This document shows positions 1-8,129 of a stretch of DNA of 57,415 bases, piece after piece. The notes below the pieces were generated by a model. It saw only the letters and a program-made list of their open reading frames with translations. It searched no databases and was not told the DNA's origin. Every line of letters begins with the position of its first letter. Positions within the stretch are counted from its first letter, which is position 1. The stretch is from Burkholderia sp. 4M9327F10 (GTDB taxonomy: Bacteria > Pseudomonadota > Gammaproteobacteria > Burkholderiales > Burkholderiaceae): NCBI RefSeq assembly GCF_005503145.1, contig NZ_SCNV01000057.1, positions 1 through 57,415 on the forward strand, written 5' to 3'. A program made the position numbers and the translations under genes.

Positions 1-11
1 GGGTAGGTGCC

Positions 12-1361
12 TCAGGCGCCCTTGGCGAGCGGAAACTCGATCGTGACCTCGAGTCCGGGTCCGGGGGTCCGGTTGCGCAGGCGCAGGCCGCCGCGGTAGC
101 GGCCGACGAGGCGCTGCACGATCGCCATGCCGAGGCCGGTGCCGTTGGCCTGGGTGCGTGCGGTATCGACCCGGTAGAACGGCCGCGTGACGAGCGAGAG
201 TTGATCTTCCGGAATGCCCGGTCCCTCGTCGACCACTGAGAGCTCGACCCGCGAATGCGACACGCGCGTCTCGAGGATCACGTGCGGAATGCCGTCGGTT
301 TCGCTCAGGCCATACTTGCGGGCGTTCTCCAGCAGGTTGCCGATGACGCGCCGCATGTCGGTTTCGTCAGCCTCGATCACCGCCGACGGCGCGAGCCGCG
401 TGATCAGCCGCATGCCGTCTTCCGACGCGATCCGCGCCGCCAGCTCGCCGGCGATCACGGAAAGGTCGACGGGTTCCGGCACGCGTTGTACCGGCCGCGC
501 GTAATCGAGGAAGCGGCCGATGATCATGTCCATCTGCTCGATGTCGTCCACCATCGCGTCCTTGGTGGTCTGATCGGACGGGCTCATCTCGGTTTCGAGC
601 CGCAGGCGCGCGAGCGGGGTGCGCAGATCGTGTGAGATACCGGCCAGCATCAGCGCGCGGTCGGCCTCGAGCTGTTCGAGGTCCTGCACCATCTGGTTGA
701 AGCTACGGTTGGTCTCGGCGGCCACGCCCATGCCGCGTTCGGGCAAGGGCTCGGGCAACTGCCCTGAGCCCACCCTGCGTGCGGCCATGGCAAGGCGCGC
801 GAATGGCCGGTTCACCAGACTCGTGATGAAGGCCGCGCCAAACAGCGAGAGCGCCAGCGCGAACACGCCCCAGCCAGCCCATTGCAGGCCGGTGGCGTTG
901 TCGAGCTGGTCGCGGTCGAGCGCCACCCAGTAGTCGTCGTCGTCGATCTTGAAGCTGATCCACACGCCTGGGATGTCGTTGACCGATTGCGCAATCACGG
1001 TGTCGTCGCCAAGGCGCCCGCGAATGTCGTGCTCGATCAGGCGGTTCAGCGACTCGTCCGGTTGCAGCTTGTACTTGTCGGTGGTTTCGCGCGGATACAC
1101 GCGCACCCCTTCGTTACTCTCCAGATCCTGCAGCAGCGCGCGCCGCAGGTCGGGATCGGAATAGAGGAGTGCGGTGCGCGTGAGCTTCACGATGGCGACG
1201 AGCTGCAGAGCCACGCGCTGTGCGCGCGGCTCGCGTTCGATCACCCGGAAGCTCTGGAACCAGGCGGCGAGACTGACTGCGATCAGCAGTGCAATCAACA
1301 GAAAGGTCCGCCAGAAAAGGCCGCCGAACGCGAGCGTCAGGAGGCGCCGGTCGATCCGCAT
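12..1361 (-). CDS. envZ: Sensor histidine kinase, EnvZ/OmpB type
   Basis: Inner-membrane sensor kinase of 449 aa that should autophosphorylate on His and pass phosphate to the OmpR-like regulator encoded 44 bp upstream in the same direction. Visible parts: a transmembrane helix at about residues 16-35, a short periplasmic region, a second helix at about 160-182, a HAMP segment, the H-box with SHDLRTPL (phospho-acceptor His244), and a C-terminal HATPase domain with N-box (NLLENARKYG) and G-boxes (DEGPGIP, GTGLGMAI). Length and order fit EnvZ. The signal sensed cannot be read from sequence; osmolarity is only the family precedent. Confidence 0.9.
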   Translation of the reverse strand: MRIDRRLLTLAFGGLFWRTFLLIALLIAVSLAAWFQSFRVIEREPRAQRVALQLVAIVKLTRTALLYSDPDLRRALLQDLESNEGVRVYPRETTDKYKLQPDESLNRLIEHDIRGRLGDDTVIAQSVNDIPGVWISFKIDDDDYWVALDRDQLDNATGLQWAGWGVFALALSLFGAAFITSLVNRPFARLAMAARRVGSGQLPEPLPERGMGVAAETNRSFNQMVQDLEQLEADRALMLAGISHDLRTPLARLRLETEMSPSDQTTKDAMVDDIEQMDMIIGRFLDYARPVQRVPEPVDLSVIAGELAARIASEDGMRLITRLAPSAVIEADETDMRRVIGNLLENARKYGLSETDGIPHVILETRVSHSRVELSVVDEGPGIPEDQLSLVTRPFYRVDTARTQANGTGLGMAIVQRLVGRYRGGLRLRNRTPGPGLEVTIEFPLAKGA

Positions 1362-1405
1362 GGGCCCTTCTTATCAGAAAACAAAAACGGAAAGCGCGAT
1401 CAAGC

Positions 1406-2140
1406 TCAGGCTGCGCCGTCGGGAATGAATACGTAGCCCAGACCCCAGACGGTCTGGATGAAGCGCGGACTGCCCGGATCCGGTTCGATCAGCTTGCGCA
1501 GACGCGAGATCTGCACGTCGAGACTGCGGTCGAACACTTCGTACTCGCGGCCGCGCGCCAGTTCCATCAGCTTTTCGCGCGACAGCGGTTGCCGCGGATG
1601 GCGGGCAAACACCTTCAGCACGGAGAATTCACCGGTGGTCAGCGGGATTTCCTGGCCGGCCTTGGTCAGCGTGCGGGTGGCGAGGTTGAGGGCGAACTCG
1701 CCGAACTCGAAGACCTCAGTGGTTTCGGACGGCGCGCCCGGCAACTCGGACGGCGATTGCCGGCGCAGCACCGCGTGGATGCGGGCCACCAGCTCGCGCG
1801 GATTGAACGGCTTCGGCAAATAGTCGTCAGCGCCCATCTCGAGGCCGACGATACGGTCGACGTCTTCACCCTTGGCCGTGAGCATGATGATCGGCGTGCG
1901 GTCGTTGCTGCCGCGCAGGCGCCGGCAGATCGACAGACCGTCTTCACCCGGCAGCATCAGGTCGAGCACCAGCAGATCGAATCGCTCGCGCACCCAGAGC
2001 TTGTTCATTGACGGCGCGTTTTCGGCGACGTAGACGTTAAAGCCCTGTTCGCCAAGGTAGCGGCGCAGAAGATCGCGCAGACGCGGATCGTCGTCGACGA
2101 CGAGGATTTTCGAAGGGTTTTTGGTTTCCATGGTCGGCAT
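1406..2140 (-). CDS. ompR: OmpR-family response regulator
   Basis: DNA-binding response regulator of 244 aa. The receiver domain occupies about residues 10-125, with the acidic patch VVDDD and phospho-acceptor Asp60 in LVLDLMLP. The C-terminal half is a winged helix of the OmpR/PhoB type (DVQISRLRKLIE, TVWGLGYVF). It is the first gene of a two-gene operon with the kinase. Two ATG codons are possible, at 2140 and at 2131; the longer form is given. Upstream is a 10-bp-spaced direct repeat resembling OmpR-family half sites, which suggests autoregulation. Confidence 0.92.
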   Translation of the reverse strand: MPTMETKNPSKILVVDDDPRLRDLLRRYLGEQGFNVYVAENAPSMNKLWVRERFDLLVLDLMLPGEDGLSICRRLRGSNDRTPIIMLTAKGEDVDRIVGLEMGADDYLPKPFNPRELVARIHAVLRRQSPSELPGAPSETTEVFEFGEFALNLATRTLTKAGQEIPLTTGEFSVLKVFARHPRQPLSREKLMELARGREYEVFDRSLDVQISRLRKLIEPDPGSPRFIQTVWGLGYVFIPDGAA

Positions 2141-2184
2141 CTTAGCGCGATTACAAAGTGGTGCGAGTTTGCATCAATTCGCGG

Positions 2185-2200
2185 GTTACAGTCAGTTACA
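2185..2200 (-). promoter_or_regulatory. Possible OmpR-type direct repeat
   Basis: GTTACA occurs at 2185-2190 and again at 2195-2200, read as TGTAAC twice with a 10-bp period on the minus strand, about 45-60 bp upstream of ompR. OmpR/PhoB-family proteins bind tandem half sites with 10-11 bp periodicity, and TGTAAC resembles part of the enteric OmpR half site. That it acts in ompR autoregulation is inference. Confidence 0.35.
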
Positions 2201-2370
2201 AAATTTACCCGCACTGTGGCACGGCGTAAAGCGGTGACGCGTAGACTGCTTTACTGAATGCGGCTGTTCGGTGGATACTTCACTCGACCAAAAAATTCGC
2301 GCCCGGCATCTTCTCCGGGTTCTGTACACGCATTTAGGGTAGCCGGTTGCCGCACCACGAAGGGAACAAG

Positions 2371-2703
2371 ATGAAGGGAGGGGTTTGGCCGAATGTGCGC
2401 CTAAGCGTGATTGCGCTGGCAGCGGCCGGCTCACTCGCGGGCACATTAGGCCCTACGCTCGCCCATGCCCAGTCCTCCGAAGAGCGGGCATCGAACGCCC
2501 ACGTGCCACGCCCCCGGGGTCCGAAGCCACCTCATCAGCCTCGCAATCCCAATCTCGATCATCCTGCTTCAGACGCCATGATGCGTGCTGCAGTTCCCCC
2601 CGATCTTGATCAACGCCGCCGCGACGGTCACATGACGCCCGAAGAGCGGCGTCTGTTGCGCCAGCATATCGAAGACGCCGTCCGCGAGTTGTACAAGCGC
2701 TAG
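2371..2703 (+). CDS. Small secreted protein of unknown function
   Basis: A 110-aa protein starting at ATG 2371, preceded by an AAGGGAAC ribosome-binding region; an upstream in-frame TTG at 2347 is less likely. Residues 1-34 form a Sec signal peptide (basic start, hydrophobic core, AHA-Q cleavage site). The mature part is rich in Pro, Arg and His and ends in a predicted charged helix containing MTPEERRLLRQHIEDA. I recognise no enzymatic motif. It is probably periplasmic. It sits between the two-component system and the DUF1800/DUF1501 pair with no sign of an operon with either. Confidence 0.7.
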   Translation: MKGGVWPNVRLSVIALAAAGSLAGTLGPTLAHAQSSEERASNAHVPRPRGPKPPHQPRNPNLDHPASDAMMRAAVPPDLDQRRRDGHMTPEERRLLRQHIEDAVRELYKR

Positions 2704-2889
2704 GGCGGACACGCCTAACGCCCGTCATCGTGTGCCGCGATGTGCGTGAAAAATTTCGTTGCACTTCCCCCGTCAACTTTCCGCTCCTGTCTGCCGTTGA
2801 GTCGCCAGAGGGGACAACCGCACGTCATGCGCAAGTCTGCCTGCGTTTGCCTGCCATCGACCACCGCCACCGATAACGGACAACTGATA

Positions 2890-4521
2890 ATGAAAACGCT
2901 GTTCTCGAGGACTCGCGGCCTATCGGCTCCATTGCTGGCCGCCGCGGCATGTGCGGCGCTCGGTTGCGCCTTGCCGGCAGTGGCTCAGGATGGTGCGTCT
3001 GCCGTACCGGGCTATACCCGGCATAGCCAGCACACCCAGCATACCCAGCGCAGCAAACACCAGACCCCAGTGGCGGCCGAGGCCGTGGACGATTCGGCCG
3101 CGGCTCTACTCGACGATGACGACGCACGCTTTTTCCTGACCCGCGTGGGGTTCGCGCCCGATAACGCCGAGGTCGCCCAATACGTCGGCCTGACACGGGA
3201 ACAGGCGGTCGACAAGGTGCTGGGGACGGCGCGCACGGAAGCCTTCACACCCATGCCCGCCTGGGTGCTGGAGCCGATCCCGACGCGCGAGGAGCGCAAG
3301 GTCTGGACCCAGGACCAGCGCCAGGCCGAACAGCGCACGCGCGGCCAGCGCTACGAAGAGCTGCGCGCATGGTGGGTGCGCGAGATGCTGACGACGCCTT
3401 CGCCGCTGACCGAACGCATGACGCTCTTCTGGCACAACCACTTCACCTCGGGACAGGACAAGGTGGGCTACCCGCAACAGATGGCGCAGCAGAACATGCT
3501 GCTGCGGCACGACGCACTGGGTAATTTCGGCGACATGCTGCACGCCGTGGCGAAAGATCCGGCCATGCTGCAGTACCTCGACGGCGCCAGCAATCGCAAG
3601 GGCAAGCCCAACGAGAATTTCGCCCGCGAGGTGATGGAGCTGTTCACGCTCGGTGAGGGCCACTATTCACAGCAGGACGTGTCGGAGGCGGCGCGCGCCT
3701 ATACCGGATGGACGCTCGATCCGGACACTCAGGCCTACGTGTGGCTTCCCAATCAGCACGATGACGGCGTGAAGCGGGTACTCGGCCAGAGCGGTCCGTT
3801 CGACGGCGATCAGGTGCTCGACCTTCTGCTGGCCCGCCCGGAGACCGCTACCTTCGTGACGACCAAGCTGTGGCGCGAGTTCGTCTCCGATACGCCGGAC
3901 CCGGCACAGATTGCGCCGATTGCCGACCGGTTTCGCGCCAGCCACTACGACATCAAGGTCGCGTTGCGCGGACTCTTCCTGGGCGATGCCTTCTGGGACG
4001 AGCGTAACCGCGGCATTCTCGTGAAGTCGCCCGCTGAGTTCGTGGTGGGAGCGCTGCGCGAATTCGATATCGGCTACGACAACACGGCGCCATTCGCCGG
4101 CGAAATTCGCACCCTGGGCGAGAACCTGTTTTATCCGCCCAACGTCAAGGGCTGGCCCGGTGGCACCACGTGGATCAACAGCACGACACTGCTCGCACGC
4201 AAGCAGTTCGTCGAACAGATTTTCCGCGCCACCGAGACCGCTGCGCCGCATCATCCGCAGAACGCCATGAGCCAGGATCAGAAGGGCGCGATGGTGCAGC
4301 GGGCAATGGCGCGAGTAGGTCAGGGGGGAGTACGCTTCGATATCGACACCTGGCTCACCCAGTTCAATACCGCGCCGACGGCAAAAGCCGGCCTGTCGGC
4401 AGAGTTGCAGTTGCAGCACGCGGTCCTGGCGCTCCCGCCGGTCGACGCGATCGAAACCGATTCGACCGCCAGCGCCTATCTGGAGGCACTGTTGATGGAC
4501 CCGGCTTACCAGTTGAAATGA
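2890..4521 (+). CDS. Secreted DUF1800-family protein
   Basis: A 543-aa protein. The start is placed at ATG 2890 because a Sec signal peptide (MKTLFSRTRGL, hydrophobic core, AVAQ) begins there; the open frame extends 50 codons further upstream without signal character. The mature protein begins with a low-complexity His/Thr/Gln stretch (HSQHTQHTQ) and then the DUF1800 body: FLTRVGFAP, the catalytic-looking MTLFWHNHFTSG, REVMELFTLGEGHY and NVKGWPGGTTWINS. The family is widespread, exported and of unknown biochemical role. It is nearly always next to a DUF1501 gene, as here (79 bp downstream), so the two probably work together. Confidence 0.88.
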   Translation: MKTLFSRTRGLSAPLLAAAACAALGCALPAVAQDGASAVPGYTRHSQHTQHTQRSKHQTPVAAEAVDDSAAALLDDDDARFFLTRVGFAPDNAEVAQYVGLTREQAVDKVLGTARTEAFTPMPAWVLEPIPTREERKVWTQDQRQAEQRTRGQRYEELRAWWVREMLTTPSPLTERMTLFWHNHFTSGQDKVGYPQQMAQQNMLLRHDALGNFGDMLHAVAKDPAMLQYLDGASNRKGKPNENFAREVMELFTLGEGHYSQQDVSEAARAYTGWTLDPDTQAYVWLPNQHDDGVKRVLGQSGPFDGDQVLDLLLARPETATFVTTKLWREFVSDTPDPAQIAPIADRFRASHYDIKVALRGLFLGDAFWDERNRGILVKSPAEFVVGALREFDIGYDNTAPFAGEIRTLGENLFYPPNVKGWPGGTTWINSTTLLARKQFVEQIFRATETAAPHHPQNAMSQDQKGAMVQRAMARVGQGGVRFDIDTWLTQFNTAPTAKAGLSAELQLQHAVLALPPVDAIETDSTASAYLEALLMDPAYQLK

Positions 4522-4600
4522 AACGGACTGAACGGCGTCGCAACGAGCGGCGCGAGCCGGGTGGCGCACTCTGCGCAGCCATAACCGAACGAGGTGCAGT

Positions 4601-5833
4601 ATGAAACGGCGCGACTTTCTTTCGATGACCACCGCGGCGGGCGCCGCCCTCTGGCTGCCGCGGGCGTTCGGTGCGCAGGGGCCAACGGGCCTCGCTGCCG
4701 ATCCGGCCGTGCCGGCACGCGGCGGCTATGGCAACCTGCTGATCCTCGTGGAGCTGAAGGGCGGCAACGACGGCCTGAACACGGTGATCCCCTACGCCGA
4801 TCCGACTTATTACCAGCTGCGCAAGAACATCGGCATCAAGCGCGAGCAGATCATTCAGCTCGACGAGCGCACCGGCCTGCATCCATCGCTGCAGCCTTTG
4901 ATGCCGCTGTGGCAGAGCCAGCAACTGGCGATCGTGCAGGGCGTCAGCTATGAGAAGCCGAACCTGTCGCATTTCCGCTCGATCGAGATCTGGGACACCG
5001 CCTCGCGCTCCGACCAGTATCTGCGCGAAGGATGGCTCACACGTGCGTTCGCGCAGCATGCGGTGCCGCCGACTTTTGTAGCAGACGGTGTGGTGATCGG
5101 CAGCGCAGAGATGGGGCCGCTTGCCAACGGCGCACGGGCAATTGCGCTGGTGAACCCGGCACAGTTCATCAAGGCCTCCCGGCTCGCAACCCCGGTCTCA
5201 CTGCACGAACGCAATCCCGAGCTGGCGCATATTCTCGACGTCGAAAACGACATCGTGAAGGCCGCTGACCGGCTGCGTCCGCGTGAAGGGCAATTCCCGC
5301 TGAAGACTGCTTTTCCATCAGGCGCGTTCGGGACTTCCATCAAGACCGCGATGCAGGTGCTGGCCGCCGGCGACACGCCACAGGGCAAGCCGCTAAACGG
5401 GCAGGGCGTGGCGGTGATCCGCCTCACGCTAAACGGCTTCGACACGCACCAGAACCAGCCCGGACAGCAGGCCGCGTTGCTCAAGCAACTCGCGGAGGGA
5501 TTTGCGTCGATGAAGTCGGCGCTGGTCGAAATGGGGCGCTGGAACAATACGCTCGTGATGACCTACGCCGAGTTCGGCCGGCGGCCGCGTGAGAATCAGA
5601 GCAACGGCACCGATCACGGCACGGTCGCACCGCATTTTGTGATGGGCGGCCGGGTGCGCGGCGGCCTGTACGGCGCGCCGCCGGTGCTGACGCAACTGGA
5701 TGGCGGCGGCAACCTGCCGGTGGGCGTCGACTTCCGCCAGATCTATGCAACCGTGCTTGGCCCCTGGTGGGGGCTGGATTCCACGGCCGTGTTGCAGCAG
5801 CGCTTCGAACCGCTGCCGTTGCTGCGCGCGTGA
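4601..5833 (+). CDS. Tat-exported DUF1501-family protein
   Basis: A 410-aa protein with a twin-arginine signal (KRRDFLSMTTAAGAALW, cleavage near FGA-Q), so it is probably exported folded, perhaps with a bound metal. Family motifs include LVELKGGNDGLNTVIPY, SHFRSIEIWDT, GFDTHQNQ and YAEFGRRPREN, the last resembling the metal-binding end of alkaline-phosphatase/sulfatase folds. The ATG at 4601 has GAGGTG 5 bp upstream. It is the partner of the DUF1800 gene before it. Hydrolase activity is only suggested by fold resemblance; no substrate is known to me. Confidence 0.88.
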   Translation: MKRRDFLSMTTAAGAALWLPRAFGAQGPTGLAADPAVPARGGYGNLLILVELKGGNDGLNTVIPYADPTYYQLRKNIGIKREQIIQLDERTGLHPSLQPLMPLWQSQQLAIVQGVSYEKPNLSHFRSIEIWDTASRSDQYLREGWLTRAFAQHAVPPTFVADGVVIGSAEMGPLANGARAIALVNPAQFIKASRLATPVSLHERNPELAHILDVENDIVKAADRLRPREGQFPLKTAFPSGAFGTSIKTAMQVLAAGDTPQGKPLNGQGVAVIRLTLNGFDTHQNQPGQQAALLKQLAEGFASMKSALVEMGRWNNTLVMTYAEFGRRPRENQSNGTDHGTVAPHFVMGGRVRGGLYGAPPVLTQLDGGGNLPVGVDFRQIYATVLGPWWGLDSTAVLQQRFEPLPLLRA

Positions 5834-5920
5834 GCTGAACTGAGCTGCCTGCGCGCGCACGCGCGTAGTGGCCCTTGCCGATAGGCGAGCGTCGTGCAGC
5901 GCTGTGATGCACGCATTCGC

Positions 5921-6859
5921 CTAGCGCTGACGCGCGGCACGCCACGCGATCCACAGCTTGCGGATCGGCGTGAGGGCAATGCTTTGATGCAGCACCTGGT
6001 AACCGTCGCGCTCGACCTCATCGAGCAAGGCGAGCGCGAGCGCGGCCTGCGCCCGCAAGGTCCGCTGCGTGCGGCGTTCGCCAGACGGCAGGGCGGCGAT
6101 GGCGGTGTTCAGGGCGTCCCGGGCGCGTTTGGTCTGAAAGCGCATCATCTCGATGAAGGCGTCGCTGTACTTGCGGTTGATCACATCCGCGGCGGTGACG
6201 TTGTAGCGCTGCATTTCGTCGATCGGAATATAGATACGTCCGTGGCGCGCATCGTTGCCGAGTTCGGCGACCAGTTGCGCCTGCAGCAGTGCCTGGCCGA
6301 GCGGCGCCGCCCAGGCGGCGGCCTGCGCCGGATCCTGCGCGGTGGCGCGGGCGACCAGCGTCGCAAAGGTGCCGCCGACGCCTTGCAGATAGCGGCGCAG
6401 ATTCGGATAGTCCAGGTAGCGGGCCTGATCGAGGTCCATTTCGAAGCCGGCCAGCAGTGTTTGCAGTGCCGGGTATTCGGCTTCGATGGCCGCCGTGACC
6501 GCTGCGGCCCCGGCAGCCTCTGAGGATGCCGGAGCCTTTGTGCCGTTATTCACCCCGTCACCGAGATGCGCGGCGAGCGCCTTCGAAACCGGATGCGAAG
6601 GCGTCCCGGCGGCGAGCGCGGCGATTTCTTTTTGCCACCAGGCGAGCTTGGTGCGGCCGACCGTCGGATCGCTGGTTTCCTTCACCGTTTCTTCGAATTC
6701 GCGGCGCAGCGCGAACAGGGCGGTCAGGAGCGGCTGGCGTCCTGCGGGCGCCTGACGGAGCGCGTAGTAGCTGCTCGAGCCGGGAGGCGCCGCCTTCTGC
6801 TGGCAATATTCGTCGAAATTCACTTGAATGGAGTGTGGGGCTGGAGCACGGTGGGGCAC
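5921..6859 (-). CDS. Squalene/phytoene synthase-like protein, altered motifs
   Basis: A 312-aa member of the trans-isoprenyl diphosphate synthase fold, with EYCQQKAAPPGSSSYYAL at about residues 17-34 and TKLAWWQKEI at 70-79. In active enzymes the first Asp-rich motif reads DDxxD; here it is E56, E57 and K60. The second motif keeps NDARHGRIYIP (D203), but its first Asp is E199. An Ala-rich insertion spans about 100-122. The altered residues argue against normal squalene or phytoene synthesis; NDUFAF6, a mitochondrial complex I assembly factor, is a known non-catalytic relative. The start is GTG at 6859; GTG 6823 is an alternative. Confidence 0.8.
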   Translation of the reverse strand: MPHRAPAPHSIQVNFDEYCQQKAAPPGSSSYYALRQAPAGRQPLLTALFALRREFEETVKETSDPTVGRTKLAWWQKEIAALAAGTPSHPVSKALAAHLGDGVNNGTKAPASSEAAGAAAVTAAIEAEYPALQTLLAGFEMDLDQARYLDYPNLRRYLQGVGGTFATLVARATAQDPAQAAAWAAPLGQALLQAQLVAELGNDARHGRIYIPIDEMQRYNVTAADVINRKYSDAFIEMMRFQTKRARDALNTAIAALPSGERRTQRTLRAQAALALALLDEVERDGYQVLHQSIALTPIRKLWIAWRAARQR

Positions 6860-6920
6860 GGCAGGCGTGCCGTATGAACATTAGCCAAAAATTGTAGCAT
6901 CGAGATACGTCGGGCAAATG

Positions 6921-6949
6921 CAGACAAGCGCAAATCAATCGGTTAGAAT
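6921..6949 (+). promoter_or_regulatory. Candidate sigma70 promoter for tRNA-Leu
   Basis: CAGACA at 6921-6926 and TAGAAT at 6944-6949 are separated by 17 bp, upstream of tRNA-Leu with a leader of about 100 nt. Matches are 4/6 and 5/6 to the sigma70 consensus. It could also start a longer processed transcript. Confidence 0.45.
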
Positions 6950-7054
6950 CTCGCGCTTACGCTTTCGGACGTGATGCCGAACCGGCCTGGCCGGTGAGGG
7001 ACGGCTGTCGGCGAGCCAGACATCGGGAGCGGCGCGTATGCGCTTGACCCGGCT

Positions 7055-7141
7055 GCGAGGATGGCGAAATTGGTAGACGCACCAGGTTTAGGTCCTGACG
7101 CCAGCAATGGTGTAGGGGTTCGAGTCCCCTTCCTCGCACCA
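7055..7141 (+). tRNA. tRNA-Leu (anticodon UAG)
   Basis: Acceptor strands GCGAGGA (7055-7061) and TCCTCGC (7131-7137) pair fully. The discriminator is A and CCA is encoded at 7139-7141. The D-loop (GAAATTGGTAGACGC), a long variable arm typical of class II tRNAs and a GGTTCGAGTCC T-arm are present. The anticodon loop TTTAGGT gives UAG, reading CUA and other CUN Leu codons. The outermost anticodon-stem pair is a C-A mismatch. Confidence 0.96.
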
Positions 7142-7161
7142 CGTATTTGTGAATGTGAAAA

Positions 7162-7192
7162 CCCCGCCAGTCGATGACTGGCGGGGTTTTTT
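7162..7192 (+). terminator. Rho-independent terminator of tRNA-Leu
   Basis: A perfect 11-bp GC-rich stem (7162-7172 with 7176-7186, loop GAT) is followed by six T residues. It lies 20 bp after the tRNA. Confidence 0.92.
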
Positions 7193-7250
7193 GCTTGGTG
7201 GTGATGCGAATGGGCAGACCACATCCTAACTCGCTGTTCTCCGCAAATTG

Positions 7251-7264
7251 GTTGCGCGTGCAAC
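7251..7264. promoter_or_regulatory. Palindrome resembling a MarR-type operator
   Basis: GTTGCGCGTGCAAC has GTTGC/GCAAC arms and lies 76 bp before the aldolase gene; symmetry extends partly into the flanks (TTG on the left, CTAG on the right). TTGC-spacer-GCAA palindromes are common for MarR-family repressors, and a MarR gene lies in the same cluster at 9144-9596. The regulatory link is inferred. Confidence 0.4.
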
Positions 7265-7339
7265 TAGTTTGCCCTATCCTGAAGAAACGGAGCAAGGTGC
7301 CTGAGAGCAGCACTCCGTCCGTCAGACCAGGAGACAACC

Positions 7340-8122
7340 ATGCCCGCCCTCGACATCCCATCCCGCGCAGCCCCCGGTGGGCAATCCGCCGACGCTGCCA
7401 GCGAACACGCGTTGCGCATCCAGCTCGCCGGCACCTATCGCATCTTCGCGATGCTCGGCTGGACCGAGTTGATCTACAACCACATCACGCTGCGGGTGCC
7501 CGGACCCGAGCGGCATTTTCTGATCAACCCGTTCGGCCTGCACTACACCGAGGTGTGCGCATCGAACCTGGTCAAGATCGATCTCGACGGTAATGTCGTG
7601 GGTACTTCAGAACATCCGGTGAACCCGGCCGGTTTCGTCGTGCACGCAGCGCTGCATCGCGCGCTGCCTGATGCGCACTGCGTGATGCACACCCATACGA
7701 GCGCGGGTCTCGCCGTCGCGTGCTCGCAAAGCGGGCTCGAAAATTCGAACTTCTATTCCGCCCAGCTCCACGACATGGTGGCGTATCACGACTTCGAGGG
7801 CATCACGATACGCGCCGACGAGGGGCCGCGCCTCGTCGCCAATCTCGGCGACAAGCGCTTGCTGATCCTGCGTAACCATGGTTTGCTATCGATCGGCACA
7901 ACCATCGCACAAGCCTTTGCGCGCTTGTGGACCCTCAATCGCGCGTGTGAAATCCAGTTGGCGACGGCGGCTCTGGGCGCCGCCCGCATGATCCCGGACG
8001 ATATCGCCGCGCGTTGCACACGTGATTCCCTGCAGTTCGATCCGCGCCACGGCGCCGGTCAGGATGTGCTCGACGCCTTGCTGCGCCAGGTCGAGCGCAT
8101 CGATCCGTCTTACAAGGAGTGA
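7340..8122 (+). CDS. Class II aldolase/adducin-family protein
   Basis: A 260-aa cytoplasmic protein of the zinc-dependent class II aldolase/adducin fold, related to L-fuculose-phosphate aldolases. Visible: the metal-binding MHTHTSAGLAV segment (about residues 113-123), ITLRVPG and HFLINPFG near the start, and ILRNHGLLSIG with a further conserved His. ATG 7340 follows a GGAGACAACC ribosome-binding site. The next gene starts 7 bp after the stop, so the two are co-transcribed. The substrate is unknown; with a ketopantoate-reductase-like partner a small sugar-acid or hydroxy-acid pathway is likely, but this is inference. Confidence 0.85.
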   Translation: MPALDIPSRAAPGGQSADAASEHALRIQLAGTYRIFAMLGWTELIYNHITLRVPGPERHFLINPFGLHYTEVCASNLVKIDLDGNVVGTSEHPVNPAGFVVHAALHRALPDAHCVMHTHTSAGLAVACSQSGLENSNFYSAQLHDMVAYHDFEGITIRADEGPRLVANLGDKRLLILRNHGLLSIGTTIAQAFARLWTLNRACEIQLATAALGAARMIPDDIAARCTRDSLQFDPRHGAGQDVLDALLRQVERIDPSYKE

Positions 8123-8129
8123 TGCCCGT

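Noticed and set aside
7043..7048. TTGACC just upstream of tRNA-Leu as a -35 box
   Set aside because: The matching -10 would lie inside the mature tRNA; the pair at 6921-6949 fits better.
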